From Aureobasidium sp. EXF-3400 (lineage: Eukaryota; Ascomycota; Dothideomycetes; Dothideales; Saccotheciaceae): DNA of 64,000 nt. Numbering within the stretch: position 1 is the stretch's first letter; every line of letters begins with the position of its first letter. The stretch lies in NCBI GenBank assembly GCA_024195585.1, contig SWBL01000213.1:1-64000 (forward strand). Reading direction: 5' to 3'. This document shows positions 45,186 through 57,500 of this stretch, in pieces. Position numbers and translations under genes: made by a program. Below the pieces are notes generated by a model. It searched no databases, had not been told where the DNA came from, and saw nothing but the letters and a program-made list of their open reading frames with translations.

Positions 45186-48100
45186 TCAGTGCTCCGTATC
45201 GACCTCGGCGCCAGGACCAGGGCTCTTCCATCTCTTTCTCCAGAAACGTAGCCCTCTCAGTCTGCTTCGGCTACGGCTCTCACGGATCCCACCAGGTCGT
45301 TCTGACATGCCGCGATTGTCGTCACCTTCATCTCCGTCGACTGTGACATGAGATAGTGAACTCACTTTGCCCGTACGCAGATCGGGGATATTCCTGATAT
45401 CCGGTGCCGAATGCGAAATGCGTTCTCTGCCGTGAAGATCTGGGCTCGAGTTGGGGTGCAAGAACGGATTCTCCGTTGACAATACTGGAGGTGGCTCGAT
45501 CCCTTTGGTCGGCGTCTCGGGGTCCATTTCCTCCACGGAAGAGGGTCGCGTGGAGCCCGGTGAATGCGCACAAGTCGTAGTTGTTGCAGTCGCATTACTA
45601 GTAGCATGGCTGCGAGACGAAGGCACAGAAGAAGGCACACCGGCCTGAGCGGGCGGTGGGAACGGTCTCATAGCCTGTCTGTGTGGAGACGGTGGTGGCT
45701 TTGTTGGCGAGTCCGGTTCTTGTCTACTCTGCGCTGTTTGACTGCGGACGAGGATAGTCGTCAAGGAAGCATCGTCGTGATTCTGGTTTTCGATACGTGA
45801 GAAGCTGCTGAGCTGGCCTAGTTGCAATTGTTCCAACTGTTCGAGTGCGGCGTCTTTGGAGGAGCGACGTGAGTTTGTGTGTTGGTGGAAAGGTACAGAC
45901 GAATATGGTGCGTGGAAGCTGCCCGTGCTCGGCTTCTTTTTGCTGCTTTTAAGCGGCGTTGCAGAGGCCGGACGAGCTCTTGTAGGCGACGTAGGTGATG
46001 CTGGTTCTGCGTTCGCCCGAATGCTGTCAGGTTTTGTTGCTTGTGCTTCATTTTGTGTTTGTGACGTACGAGATGGACCGAAGAGAGAATCTCGTTCTGG
46101 TGGGATGTCGTCTTCCCTACTCTCTTCGGATTCCTCCTCAGGTACAGAAAGGGGGGTACGAGCTAGTGGCGAAGGTTGAACCATGGAACCAGCTGTAATG
46201 CTTCCTCTTCTCAACTTTTCGGCGTGGATCTTGTCTTCCCAAACGGTTCTGTTGGACTCGATCTCATAAGTAGAAAAGCCCATGGCTGGCAATATCGCTG
46301 TAATGCCCTCGAAAAGAGGACCGGCGAAAATGCTCATGAAACCGATTTGCGACTCTGCCAGTTTCACCAGGTCCTCCCTGTCTGGAGGGCCCCCGAACAG
46401 ACAAGTTGGCAGATTAAGCTCCTTCTCCATGGCACCTTGATTGGAAAACTCGTCAGTGAGAATCACGGCCCAACGTGCTGCAACGTCGTATTTTCGTGCC
46501 TAGACGATGTCAGTACAAACTCGATTGCGTAATGCTGCCACCATAACGTACCACGTTGCTGATATCAGCGCACTTCATCAAAAGTCCACAAACGAGATCT
46601 CTAGTCTCTTCGAGAGCTTTTGGTGTCCAGCCTTCGATGCTATCGTCGTTGGAGGAAAGCTTTTCTTGCAGATTGCCCATGTCAATCATGTACTTGAAAT
46701 GGAGACCCATGTCGGTAGCCAAGATTGAGTTTATCATCAGCTTGCGCATAGGAATGTCAGCAAAAGCTTGTGGCCAGTATCTACGCAGGATCTGCGAATA
46801 TGCTGCGCAGTGGAAGGCCTCCAGCACGGAGCGGTCATTGTAGAGCTGGGCAAGTGGCGCGTTTAACGCGACCAAGAAAGCGTTGTTCACACCAGGGTGA
46901 CCGACATCATGGCCGATGGCGGAGATGAGCAAGGTCAACGCATCAAATGGCTGTAGCAAGGATGCGACTGCCGCGAGATCTTCTCTGGGTGCCTGTTTCT
47001 CCTGCGAGCCAGGGTAGGGAGGTAGAATGCCAATCTGGAGTAGGAAGAAGAAGACGGCCTGGAGGACGTCAACGATGTGACGGAAGTTGTGGTATAGAAC
47101 AAAGTCGTTGTAGGCGTGTCTGCAGGCAAAGAGGAAGATGGTGAGATCGTCTACGATAAGGAGTCAGCAACGAACAGTAAGATCGGCATTTACGATTAAA
47201 CATACCCGTGGGGATGCGCCATCTCGCGAGTTCTGGCATTTGCAAGACATGCTGCAGCATGGTCAATGCAGCGTAAAGAAGCTCGTCCGAATCGAAGTCA
47301 TGGGCGGAAAACTCCCAGGTGCCTACGGCCTGGGCCACGACGGCTTTTCTGTCGCTCTCAATCCTGAGTTCACTGAGAACATACGTATCAGCGAAACATT
47401 CGAAAATATGCGGTGTTCGTAGTACCAACCTTGGGTCAATGGACTCGCCAACAGAGTCTGGGTTGCAGATGCCGTTCATCAGGCCCGAAACCATGACCTC
47501 TCGGAGGTAGGCATACGGCCGTTCTTCATCAATGCCAACCCACGAAAGCTTCCTGTTCCTTTTCTGGAGCACGAAGCTCGCTGCCTCACGCGAAACCTCT
47601 TTATAAGTGCGGTATGCGTGAACGGCCAAGCCTTGGACTCTGTCGATCCCGAGTGGACTAGGTAGCACATCGATGGCACCAGCATCCAAGAAGCGGGACA
47701 TGCGTGTGGGTTCAGCCAGTAGCTATCTCTCGTTAGAAAGAGTCATATAGGTAGATGACGGCACAAAACTTACGTCAGTCTTGCCAGCAAGAACAGCGAT
47801 TGGGATGACCAGCCTGGAACGGACACGCTGTTGAATCTCCGAAGACAGATATGCCAGCAAATGGACGCCATATACATCACTTGGCTCGTTTCGCTCCACC
47901 TTGGGCCGCTTTCCAGCTAATGGTGACGGGGGGTTGGAACCCCATGAGGTTCTACGGACAGCAGTGTCGTCGTCTTGAGGCATATCGAGAAGCACGACGA
48001 TCGGATTAGGGTTTCGCGGTTCATCGAGTTGTGCAAGGGTCGTGAGGCAGGACACGCCGTCGCGACAGACATGGGCTACACGATACAATCAGAAAGGGAA

Positions 48101-48283
48101 ATGGCAAGCAGCGATGTGCGAAAGCGACGTACCTTGTCCAAAGGCAGCCATGATGGTGCGGAGGTTGTGCTCGGTCTCATTGGAGTCGTCTCCAGATTTT
48201 AATCCATCGAGGTTCTTGTCCAGGAAGCCTGTTACGGGCGTCTTGCGGTCGACATAGACGACAGCGAAAGCATTGCTCGTCAT
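45186..48283 (-). CDS. PDE2: High-affinity cAMP phosphodiesterase (PDE2/PdeH type)
   Basis: Five exons, 48133-48283, 47774-48075, 47206-47722, 46552-47150 and 45186-46499, encode 960 residues. The class I phosphodiesterase catalytic domain spans about 320-580: HNFRHIVDVLQ, then ISAIGHDVGHPGVNN with the metal-binding HD pair at about 404-405, LEAFHCAAY, ILATDMGLHF and LLMKCADISNV. ARWAVILTDEF and QIGFMSIFAGPLFE close the fold. The enzyme hydrolyses cAMP and sets protein kinase A activity. After about residue 600 comes a disordered tail of some 350 residues, rich in S, P and R with proline-rich clusters and a basic end (RLRGLRFWRKRWKSPG). That tail is longer than in yeast Pde2 and is probably regulatory. 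The start MTSNAFAVVYVDRK fits relatives; an in-frame extension to 48382 exists. Confidence 0.93.
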
Positions 48284-51079
48284 GGTTACTCGATTCGGTT
48301 CGGCCTTGAGGCCTCTATCGCATTGCGCAGCCGATGAAAAGTCGCAAAAGACGAGCAGATCAGCACATTCGGCAGCAGTCAAGGCAGTGTCTCAGAGTCG
48401 AGGGGAGTAGGTCAGACAGGCGGCCGATGTGTCAGGTTGTCGCGTCGCAGCAGATTGAGTGGGAGAGGATTGGCGACGAGCGGACGGGCGAGGTGGTTGG
48501 TCGAGGAGGGTATGCGACGACGCAATTCGGGCAGGAATGTGGGAATTGATGGAGCGGTCGGTCGTGGTCGGGGATTCGAGGTGGTGACTTTGGGAGTCGA
48601 AGTTAAAGATACGGACGGCAAGGAAAAGAGGAGGGCACTATCATATGGCGGGCATGTCACGCGAGGAAAGGCGTGCGGAAATAGGAGAGGTAGCGAGTAT
48701 GGGAAAGCAGCAACGAGTTAACGTCGAGTTAACGGTGTCAAGCTGGAAGCGTAAAGGTTGCTTCTTCCCCACTCTAGAAGGCTGCCCGTACAGCAGGGCA
48801 AGCCGCCAGCAAGCCCTCGAGTCCGCCTAGCTACCTAGTATTAATCTCGCATCCGCCCATGACGCCCGTTGCATTCCCATCAGAAACGTTGTGCTTGTCG
48901 CTCCCATGCCTGTCGCTGTCTCTGAATGCGTCCAAGTCGCCTCCCGAACCGGTTCCATTCGTGTGCACTGCTCGACTGCGTCTCTGTCCACTCTGTGCTC
49001 TAATCTCGAGCCCGCCTCGACGTCCTGCATCGAGGCATGCTTTGGGCAGCCCACAGGACGGAAGCGCACGTCAGCGACTGTCACGCCAAGTCCTTCGATG
49101 ATTGTTCCACGTTTCTTCCATCTGATCATCCATGCCCAACTCGGCCTCTGCACCCACAGCGACGGTGGGACTAGACGATCGAATTCCAATAGCATCTGCC
49201 ACTCTGTTACTGCTTCTGTTTTCCAATACTCCAGCAACCCAATCCGTTCCCAATCGCACTCCCGTTTAGCTGCCTGCTGAAGAACGGTCAAAACTGCCGA
49301 TGCGAATTGCGACTCTGCTTTTTTGCTACTCAGCTCAGACCGCCTTGCAATCGCGCCGCCGCCCGCCCGTCTGTCGCTCGGTCAGAGCAAACGCCCTTGT
49401 ATATGTCGGCAAGGTTAATCTCTGCTCTACAGGCAAGCAGATGCTGCCGCCGGTACGCCTGCTCGGACCCTCAGCCAGCGTCAGAGCCCAACGCCTTGCC
49501 CATATTCATCATGCCTGTAAGGCTTAGTCGACCTGCATATTGACTGTACCCGTAATTCTGGAAGCCAAGCTGTACCTGCTGTCGCTGCGTACCTCGTATC
49601 CTCAGGTTCAATCTTCCGACAAGGTTCTGATTGATGGGTTCTCGCCGACACGACTCGCACGAAATTGTGGATGCGCCTGGTCCTGCCTTACGGTAGGTGA
49701 CATGTCGTGCATGTTACGAGCTGGCAACCGTCAAACATTGTTATGTCATCCGATGGAGTAAGCTCCTGCTCCAGAGCCACATATGTCTGGTCATTCATCT
49801 GTTCATCATCCTGCTCACCCAGCAGGGACACTCCTCCGCTTGCGGCTCTCCATAAACAGCCAGGAGATTTGCTGACAGGCTAAGTCTGTTGACTATGGCA
49901 GATGACTGCCGATGTCATGACTCGTAGTTACCTCTGAGCTCCGATTTTGCTTACCGATCACCTAGACCAGTCCTAGTCGACGATGTTGGTTTCCTTTGAA
50001 GCAGCATTATCACCAGTGTCATTCGGCCCGAGATCAGTAAATGCTGCATATACCATGTGAGGTATAGAAACGTACCCAACGAGAGGCAACGTTGATCAAA
50101 AAACATCAGATGGGGTTTCAACACCAATGGAAAACCACCACTCGGGATGGATGCGTATCCAGAAGAAATCCGATGTCCAGACTCCATCGTTTCATGCAGT
50201 GTCTGAGCGATATGTGTCTGTCTTTGCTTTTTCTGCTCTTTCATTCTTTACTTTCTCAATCATGTCTGTAGCAACATATAATGATTGCGATGCCATACAG
50301 TATTACCCTACCTCGTCATGCTAATTATCCTCTATCGTGGAATCATAGATAGCACATACTGAGCAGACGGACCATCGAGGACAGTATTTTGACACGGCGT
50401 CTTCTCGTCGTGCGGAACACATGGACTATGCAGTCAAATGTCCAGTTGGTATTCTGATGAGCGAAAGGCATATCAGAGAGGGCAGCCACAAATAGTGAAT
50501 TGCTCAGATGATCAGTGGTTCTTGAATGACATGTAAGAGAGCTGGTCACGTTGCCCCTCAACCGACCCCTCGATTCTTGGCAAGATCGACTGTTGATGGC
50601 CGGATGCGGGGTGTTCGAGCAGCCAACAAGGTAGCGCTGTAGACCGCCATCTCAACACTCTACCACAACCCAGTCTCTTTGTTCGACCCAGTATACCTCT
50701 TGAATCGTCTCGGGCAGTCTGCGCGACTGTCCTATATCCACTCGGCCACCAAGACAGCATCTCTTTGTACGTCAGACAGGCTTCGGACTTGGCCGATAAC
50801 CACGTCCAACACGTCACGCCTACACGTCCTGGCCGGCGGCAGCACGACCTGACCGTCACTCCTGCTGCGGCACTGTCGCAGTCTTGCTCCGTCCCGTGCA
50901 CTCTCTGACGTGCTGTGTGCGAGACAAGCACTCACTGGACTCCCGACAAGACCCATCACATCTACCATCACCGTCATCTCAACTCCGCTTCGTCCGTCTC
51001 GCCCTCCTTAACACCGTCCTGCCCACTTGTCGACCCTGGTCTGCGAGTGGTCTACCAACATCTTCCACAGACTCCCCAT
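48284..51079. other. Large gene-free divergent spacer, 2.8 kb
   Basis: This is the longest gap in the right half, between the divergent phosphodiesterase and BCAS3-like genes. Frames on both strands (the largest 48827-49291 on minus) have arginine- and tryptophan-rich, low-complexity composition and no domain. Pyrimidine-rich stretches near 48900-49500 could belong to a long leader. No tRNA or other RNA gene could be proved. Confidence 0.45.
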
Positions 51080-54000
51080 ATGCCATCATCCAACGACGAG
51101 GTGTTCCACGCTGAAGATACGCCGGATGAAGCAAAGGGAAACAAGGCCAGCCGAAAGAAACAGAAGAAGAAGGCAGCCAAGCAGAGACTCGAAGCCGAAG
51201 ATGACTCTGCTAAGGACTCGTCGTCTGAAGGCCCTCATCTCTCGCCAGATCTGTGAGTAGCTGTCCCCTGACCCTCTGACACACGTAGCTAATCAAGATC
51301 GCTCAGAGCACCGACACTTGCACCCATCGCGCCTTCACCCCCACCTTCTCGTTCACCCAGTCCCCCTCTAGACAACCGCCTGTCTGCTCCAACGCCCGAT
51401 TTCTCTCCACCTGAGAAGGGCCCTTCACCCTTGTCCAAGATACCTGCTTTGCAATCCCCCAGGCAGCAGCCGCACCCTTTCGCCCCGACCTCAGAGCCCT
51501 CTCCTCCACAAGATGGTGTTATGCTAGGACACGATGGCTCGAAACTCCCTTCTCGCCTGTCCGGTGCTGGATCTCCACTCCATGCTGCTTCTTTGTCCTC
51601 GTCACCCCAGGGCGGCATTCGTTTACCTCAAAACTTCATGTCAAGAGCCTTCTCCGACACGACAAACGTTCCTTACGCGACGACACCATCGACACAACCC
51701 ATGAACTTCGTCAACACCAATCAGGCCCAGGCATATGAACCTCTGCCTCCCCACATGCCGCAACGCCACTTCTCAAGACTGGCCGAGTACGATTTCAGCA
51801 GACCAGTCCACCCAGACAAGTTCTTGCAAGCTGGATCGAGAGGCTATTACTGCGGCTTTGACACATGGCAAACACCCAAGACCATCTCGTCGACAGGCAC
51901 AAGTTCGGTCGTCGTTGTTGGCTTTGAAGGTGGTTTAGAGGTTCACAGAGTAAATCGACAGAAGACTGAGGTTCTTGGACGCCTGGAGGGCTTGCAGGGT
52001 GGTGTCATTGACGCAAAGATTCTTCCATGGACAGCTCGAGACGATCCTCTGGGGCATCTACGTCCTCTAGTGGCTTGCGTCATTCATGGACCTGTGCTCG
52101 GCCGCGATCCTGCTCCACCTTCCGCTGCCGACATCAAAGAGTATCACACCTTTGTTGAGGTCTTCTCTATGAGAACATGGCAACGAGTGGGCAGACTTTT
52201 CCAGACCCAACCCGAAAGAACCCATCAATCGGTCGCAATGAAGGGTTTCGCACCTCCTCCTCCCATCGGCAATCTCAGTATTGCTGCCGAAGGACGATTC
52301 ATTCTGGTCACTTCTGGCGTGAGTGGTGAGATCTATGTATTCGCCGTTCGAAGCAAACAGTCAGCAGCTGAACAGCAGCCGTTCTACTGCCTCGTAAAGT
52401 ACTGGTCAAGCCTAAAACAAAGATCCTCATCCTCGGACGACAGGCACACGATCACGACCGGCGACTCAGGAGCTTCGAGATCAAAAAGCGCGAAAAGAGC
52501 TGTATACGCGTTGAGCGATCGCTGGCTAGCGATCAAGCCACCGCTCAAGTCATCTTCCCAGATGACTCTGAAGGGTACTACCGGAACCATCAGCCACATT
52601 GACTCTGCTACCATTGCGAGCCATGCTTGTCCAGCTCAACCTCTACCAAATTGTGAGGTTGATGCGCCGTTCAACGATAGTCTAATCAGCCGTGTTGCCA
52701 AGACCACTACACGAGAGATATACAAAGGTGCCCAGCAAGGTTTCCAAGCATTGAAGACGTACATCAATCGCCCGGCGAACCCGAACGGTGATCCCGCCTA
52801 CTACGGATCTCCCCAGTCGCCTCAAGTTGAGCAAAGTGCCTTTCCGCCCACTCATGCCCAGAGCAACGAACCGCAAACCTCGCCTATAGAGCCGGCCCTA
52901 GTGTCAATCATTGACCTTGAAAAATTGCTCGAACGTGCGGAGCGCGAGATCAAAGGAAGCCAGCCTCCTTCATCCACCTTCCATCTCAACGATGGATGTT
53001 CTTTCCTTTCGTTCTCTCCCAACGGACTATCTCTACTTGCTACCAACCACGTTGGAGACGAGTCGAGGGTCTGGGATCTGACTCGCATCAACGACGGTAG
53101 AGCAGCAATTGCGGACCCATCCTTCGTTGGTTCTATTCGTTTAGTCTCGAGGTTCCCCAGGCTGTCGCCGTCGGTAGTGACCGATGCTATCTGGACAGTA
53201 CGTGGCGACCGCATCGCCATCGTTACCGATAAAGGCACTGTGCACCTTTACGGGATGCAGTCACTGGAATACAAGCCTACGGCTATGTTGCCATCAAATT
53301 TCCCATCTCCAGGTTCATCGCCACGCGAAGAAGCCCAAGCACCTGCAGGAGGTTTCATGAGCAACATGCGTGCAGGGTGGCAGAGCATCCACGGTCTGGC
53401 GACTAGACCACGCAATGGCTCAAGCGGCATTGTCAGTACTCTTGGCAATGCGTCGATGGCTGCAAGATATGCAGGAGGAAGAGCTGTACGTCAAGGACTA
53501 TCAAAGGGTTTGGGTATGGCTGCCGAAGGCGCTCACCACATCCGACATGCCGAAGACAACAAGATTCGCTTGCATCCAGTCCACCAATCTGTTGCACCGA
53601 GGTGTGTACAGTGGCAGCATGGCAACGACAGAGATATCATTGCGACTCTGTGTAACGGTGTCCTGACCTTGTGGGCTGTCAAGAATGTCAGTCACACCCA
53701 GCACAGGAAAACTGTGGTCAGCCCTGCTATAGAGAAGACGCCACTCGGGTCACATACTCTTCCAACAATGTCTAGCGACGTGTTGCCGCCATCAGTACTC
53801 GGCTTGCTCGAACCAGATGGACCACACGGTGGATGTGCTCGCGAAGGCCCACACGGATTCTGTGTTTGGGATGCCTCTCCAGCTCAACAACAAAGACGTG
53901 CTTCCACTGTCAGCTTAAGCAAGAGGAAAGTGAGGGTACCTCACCAAGACAAAGACACAAACCCATCTTATATGCCTTACCACCGCCTACCTACTGTCAA

Positions 54001-54253
54001 CCTCTTTACGACATCTCACTCCAAGGGTCAGACCGATGAGTTAGATGATACCTGGGTGTTCGGCTTGCCTCTGGCACCCAGCAGTAGAGTCAGCAGCCAG
54101 CAGGATGACACAGCAGGCACCTATGACGATGGCATCACCGAAGAAGACATGGAAGGCTTTGTTGGCCAAATGGACGAAACTCTTCGAGGTCAAGGATTCT
54201 CAAACAAAAACCATGGTGAAGAGTTTGAGGAAGAGAAGTTGGTTGACATGTAA
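51080..54253 (+). CDS. BCAS3-like WD40/beta-propeller protein
   Basis: Two exons, 51080-51252 and 51307-54253, encode 1039 residues. Exon 1 is polar and lysine-rich (SRKKQKKKAAKQR). A disordered proline-rich part follows to about residue 210, then a propeller-like region (about 215-700) with WD-type strands: VVVVGFEGGLEVHRVNRQ, GRFILVTSGVSGEIYVFAVR, CSFLSFSPNGLSLLATNHVGDESRVWDL, IWTVRGDRIAIVTDKGTVHLYGM. Breaks between strands are long. The layout resembles BCAS3/phagophore-associated PROPPIN relatives of fungi. Such proteins bind phosphoinositide membranes in autophagy, though no FRRG motif is visible here. The name is an inference from overall pattern. The C-terminus is acidic (EEDMEGFVGQMDETLRGQG). 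Confidence 0.7.
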
Positions 54254-54570
54254 ATGCACAGACATGGCAAGATTGCAACTCTTTCTCCTTGCGACACACG
54301 GTGATTTTACGATGGCAGATGATGATTAAGGCGTTTTGTTGGGGCACAGGGTTGTGATTATTAGACGCAATTAGATACCACTTTTCTCTTTAGGCACAGA
54401 ATGGAAACGATCGTTTCACAACATGAACAGTCGGTAATGTGTCAAAGAACTTGGGCACATCTTGCTTCAGTCGTGTTACAACATACTTCATTTTCATCAT
54501 TATCAATTCTTTCTGCCGCTATGTACTGTGCTGTTCGGCAGGGCTCTTTCTCTCGTTATTTCCTCAAGAT
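54254..54570. other. Convergent 3' spacer
   Basis: The 317 bases between two convergent stops hold 3' flanks only. Confidence 0.5.
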
Positions 54571-57500
54571 TTAGTAAGGAGCTTCGAGATCACTATCGCT
54601 CTCGCTTGCCGAAACCTCACGCACGAACCTGTCTCTCTCATCCTCCGAGTCGCAAAGGTCAACGACATCAGTATCTCCTTCCTCAACTTTTCCTCTGGGT
54701 GCGCTTGCCTTGACTTGCTCAATGACCTCGTAACCCAAAGCTCCAATCCTCCATGCTGTACCACAGGTTCTACAGCCAATAGCACGAGCTTTGGAACTGA
54801 TCGTCGCCTTGTTGCCACAGCGGAAGCAGTCAGTCTCGGCGCGCTTCTTGATCCAATCGCTGCTGGGATCTGGAATGCGCTCCGACAACCAGACTTCTTT
54901 CGCTACGTAGTCGTCTGGTAGAGGGATGAAGCCACAGTCAAGGCTACATGGGTCGGTTGGGCGAAGACCGGACTTGCGAGTTTGCTTTTTGCGACGTCTG
55001 AGGGACATGAGGATCTTATCCTGCAGTTTTTGGCTCTCTTCTCTGGCTGTGGCTGTCTCTTTGAGTATTTCTCTGGAAGCCCTGGTAGCTGCCTCTGCGG
55101 TAAGACGCCAGGGACCGCTGTAGTTCGGACCTTGAACCACTTGTCTGAAAGGCATAGTTCCCGCTGGCTTGACCTCGAGTTCTTGAGTCTCCAGCATGTT
55201 TTGACAGTCCCAGAGTATCGGAGCAGAACCATCCTCCTCTTGCAAAGGCGATTGTTCGACACTGAATCTTGCTGTAGTCATTCTGTTGAATCTCGCACCG
55301 TCGTTGCCGACAGAGAGCAGATTCAATCTCGCAGCATCCTCTCCGATCAAAAGACGAGAAAAGTCTGGACTGAATGCACCAGACATGACGGCCGAGTTGA
55401 GCTGCACGACGTCGCGGATGTGCTTATCCGAATCGCTGCGGTAGGGGTCCCAGCATGCGACAACTCCATCGGAGGAGCCAGTGTACAGCCGGTCTCTTTC
55501 AGAGCCCCAGGACAGGAAACGGACACCCGTGTCTGTCTCCCACCTCTTCTTTCCGTAAGGCATGATGGCCAAGGATTCTCCGTGTTTAAGCGCATTGAGA
55601 GGATGTTGGCCGTGTTTTGCATATCGAACATCCCATATGTAGACGCAACCTTCAGTACTGCCCACTGCGATAAGATTGTTATCGTGAGGAGAGTACACAA
55701 CATCATTGATATCCCACGCTGGGCAGTCCAGCTCCATGGTATGCTGAGCTCGAGTCTGCTGAGGCGAGTAAAGACGCACGACCGAGTGTATTCCATGGCT
55801 TACATGACCCATAGGCCTGCTTGCTACTGCGAATATAGTTGAGTTACCGCCAGGAGTTGGGTTCCAAGCCAGATCGAAGACGTTTCGGTTTGGAGCGTCG
55901 GTTTCCATTCTTTGTTGTGTTCTGATATCCCATAGGCCTACCTCGCCTTCTTTGTCGCGGTGATCATCTTCTTGGTAGATCACTTCGGCTTCCCTCGAAA
56001 AGCCTGCGAGCAAGTAATCTTGGTGATGATGTGCAATACCCCACTTTAGCGCAGATGGGTTTCTGTTTACCTGTGGCAGGCCTGAGAAGCTGACAGGGCC
56101 TGCTAATTCGTCGTCGTAGTGAGAGTAGACATGGATAGAGTCAGAACCGGAAGAAGCATTTCCGGTAGCAACCAGTCCACTGTTGCTAACGGAGAGGAAA
56201 TCAACCGATGCTGGATGCTTGCGTTTGCAAACAAGTGTCGTGTCGAGTGGAGAGCTACCAACTCTATACTTATGTAGATGCTTATCAATTCCGGTAGAGT
56301 ACATGTATTTACTTTCTGGACTGAACGCCACTGCCTGTACAGTAGAGAACAGCTCTTTCCGGCGACCGTCGGGCAACCGGCACTTTATGGTGTGATGCGG
56401 CAGCTCTTTGATCTTCTGTGTCGCAGCACTTCCTATAACAAGGTTACGAGGCTTGTTATAGTCGACGGACTGTATGTCTGTCACAGCGACTGCACCTGCA
56501 GCAAAGGATTCGCCATCTGGTGACCATGCGATTGTTGAGACATCACCTGAAGCATTATCCATGTAGGCTTGTGCACCCATGCTGCTGTAGACAAGATCTC
56601 TGACACCTGCTTGGAATTTTCTTGGCCATTCGCGACCAAGAGTAGAACCAAGTTCTCGATGTCGAACGAGATAGTTCAGAGGTCGCACGCTTCGCCGACA
56701 ACGATTTGGGTCATCTACAGCCTCGGTCTCTTCTTCTTTTTCTTGAGACGCTACAAGAGAGTCCACGAGGTTAGCTTGAGCATGCGCACGTCGCAACTCT
56801 CGGTTCACATAGGGTGCCTCCTTCCCGGTGGCATGCTGGGAGAAGGAACTTGTAGCAACTGGTCTGGCAGTGCGCTTCGTTAGGACTTTTGAATACCTCG
56901 ATTGCATCGATGCCCACTTCCTCCCTGGGAAAAAGCGTTCGAAGTCTTTCCAGGAAATCTTAACGACCTCTTTCAAGTGTATGACCAAGGCGTCTTCCTC
57001 TGGAGTAAAGGGCTGTCCGAATCTGTTGGCGAATGGCCGAATTTTAGATAGATCTGTCGGAAACTTGAATTTTTGGTGCGAATCATTCTCCACGGAGCCC
57101 ACGACATCGTCTTGAGATACATTCGATGAGATCAATGGTGTTGAACTCTCTGGTCGCGGTATAGAGGAGCGGGTGCGTCGAATTCGTTTTATCGGTTCGT
57201 CGTCATCAAGCTCCACCAGCTTCCTCTTGCCAACGCGTGGTGAGTTCTGGCTTGAAGAGCCGTTGCCAGCTGATCTTGGGCTGGCAGCAGCTACTACAGG
57301 ATCGTCTTCGTCCGAGGAGTCGATCTCAATAACCGAAGTGTTCAGCATGGGCTTATGAGAAGGAAGGTGCTGTCTTGCAGGTGATGGCGGAGGCTTTTTT
57401 GGACTCGTAGGTAGTCTGACTGGCTCTTTGCATGGTGAGACCTTTTGTGGATTTGGACCTGTGTGAGGAGATGAGTTGGCACCAGATGATGATGGCTTCG

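Noticed and set aside
48827..49291. Minus-strand frame of 154 codons
   Set aside because: It is overlapped by equally open plus-strand frames and is low in family features; probably noncoding.
50581..50700. tRNA-like segment on the minus strand
   Set aside because: A GGTAGAGT-like D-arm and a CGAAC word were noticed, but no acceptor or T-arm pairing could be drawn.
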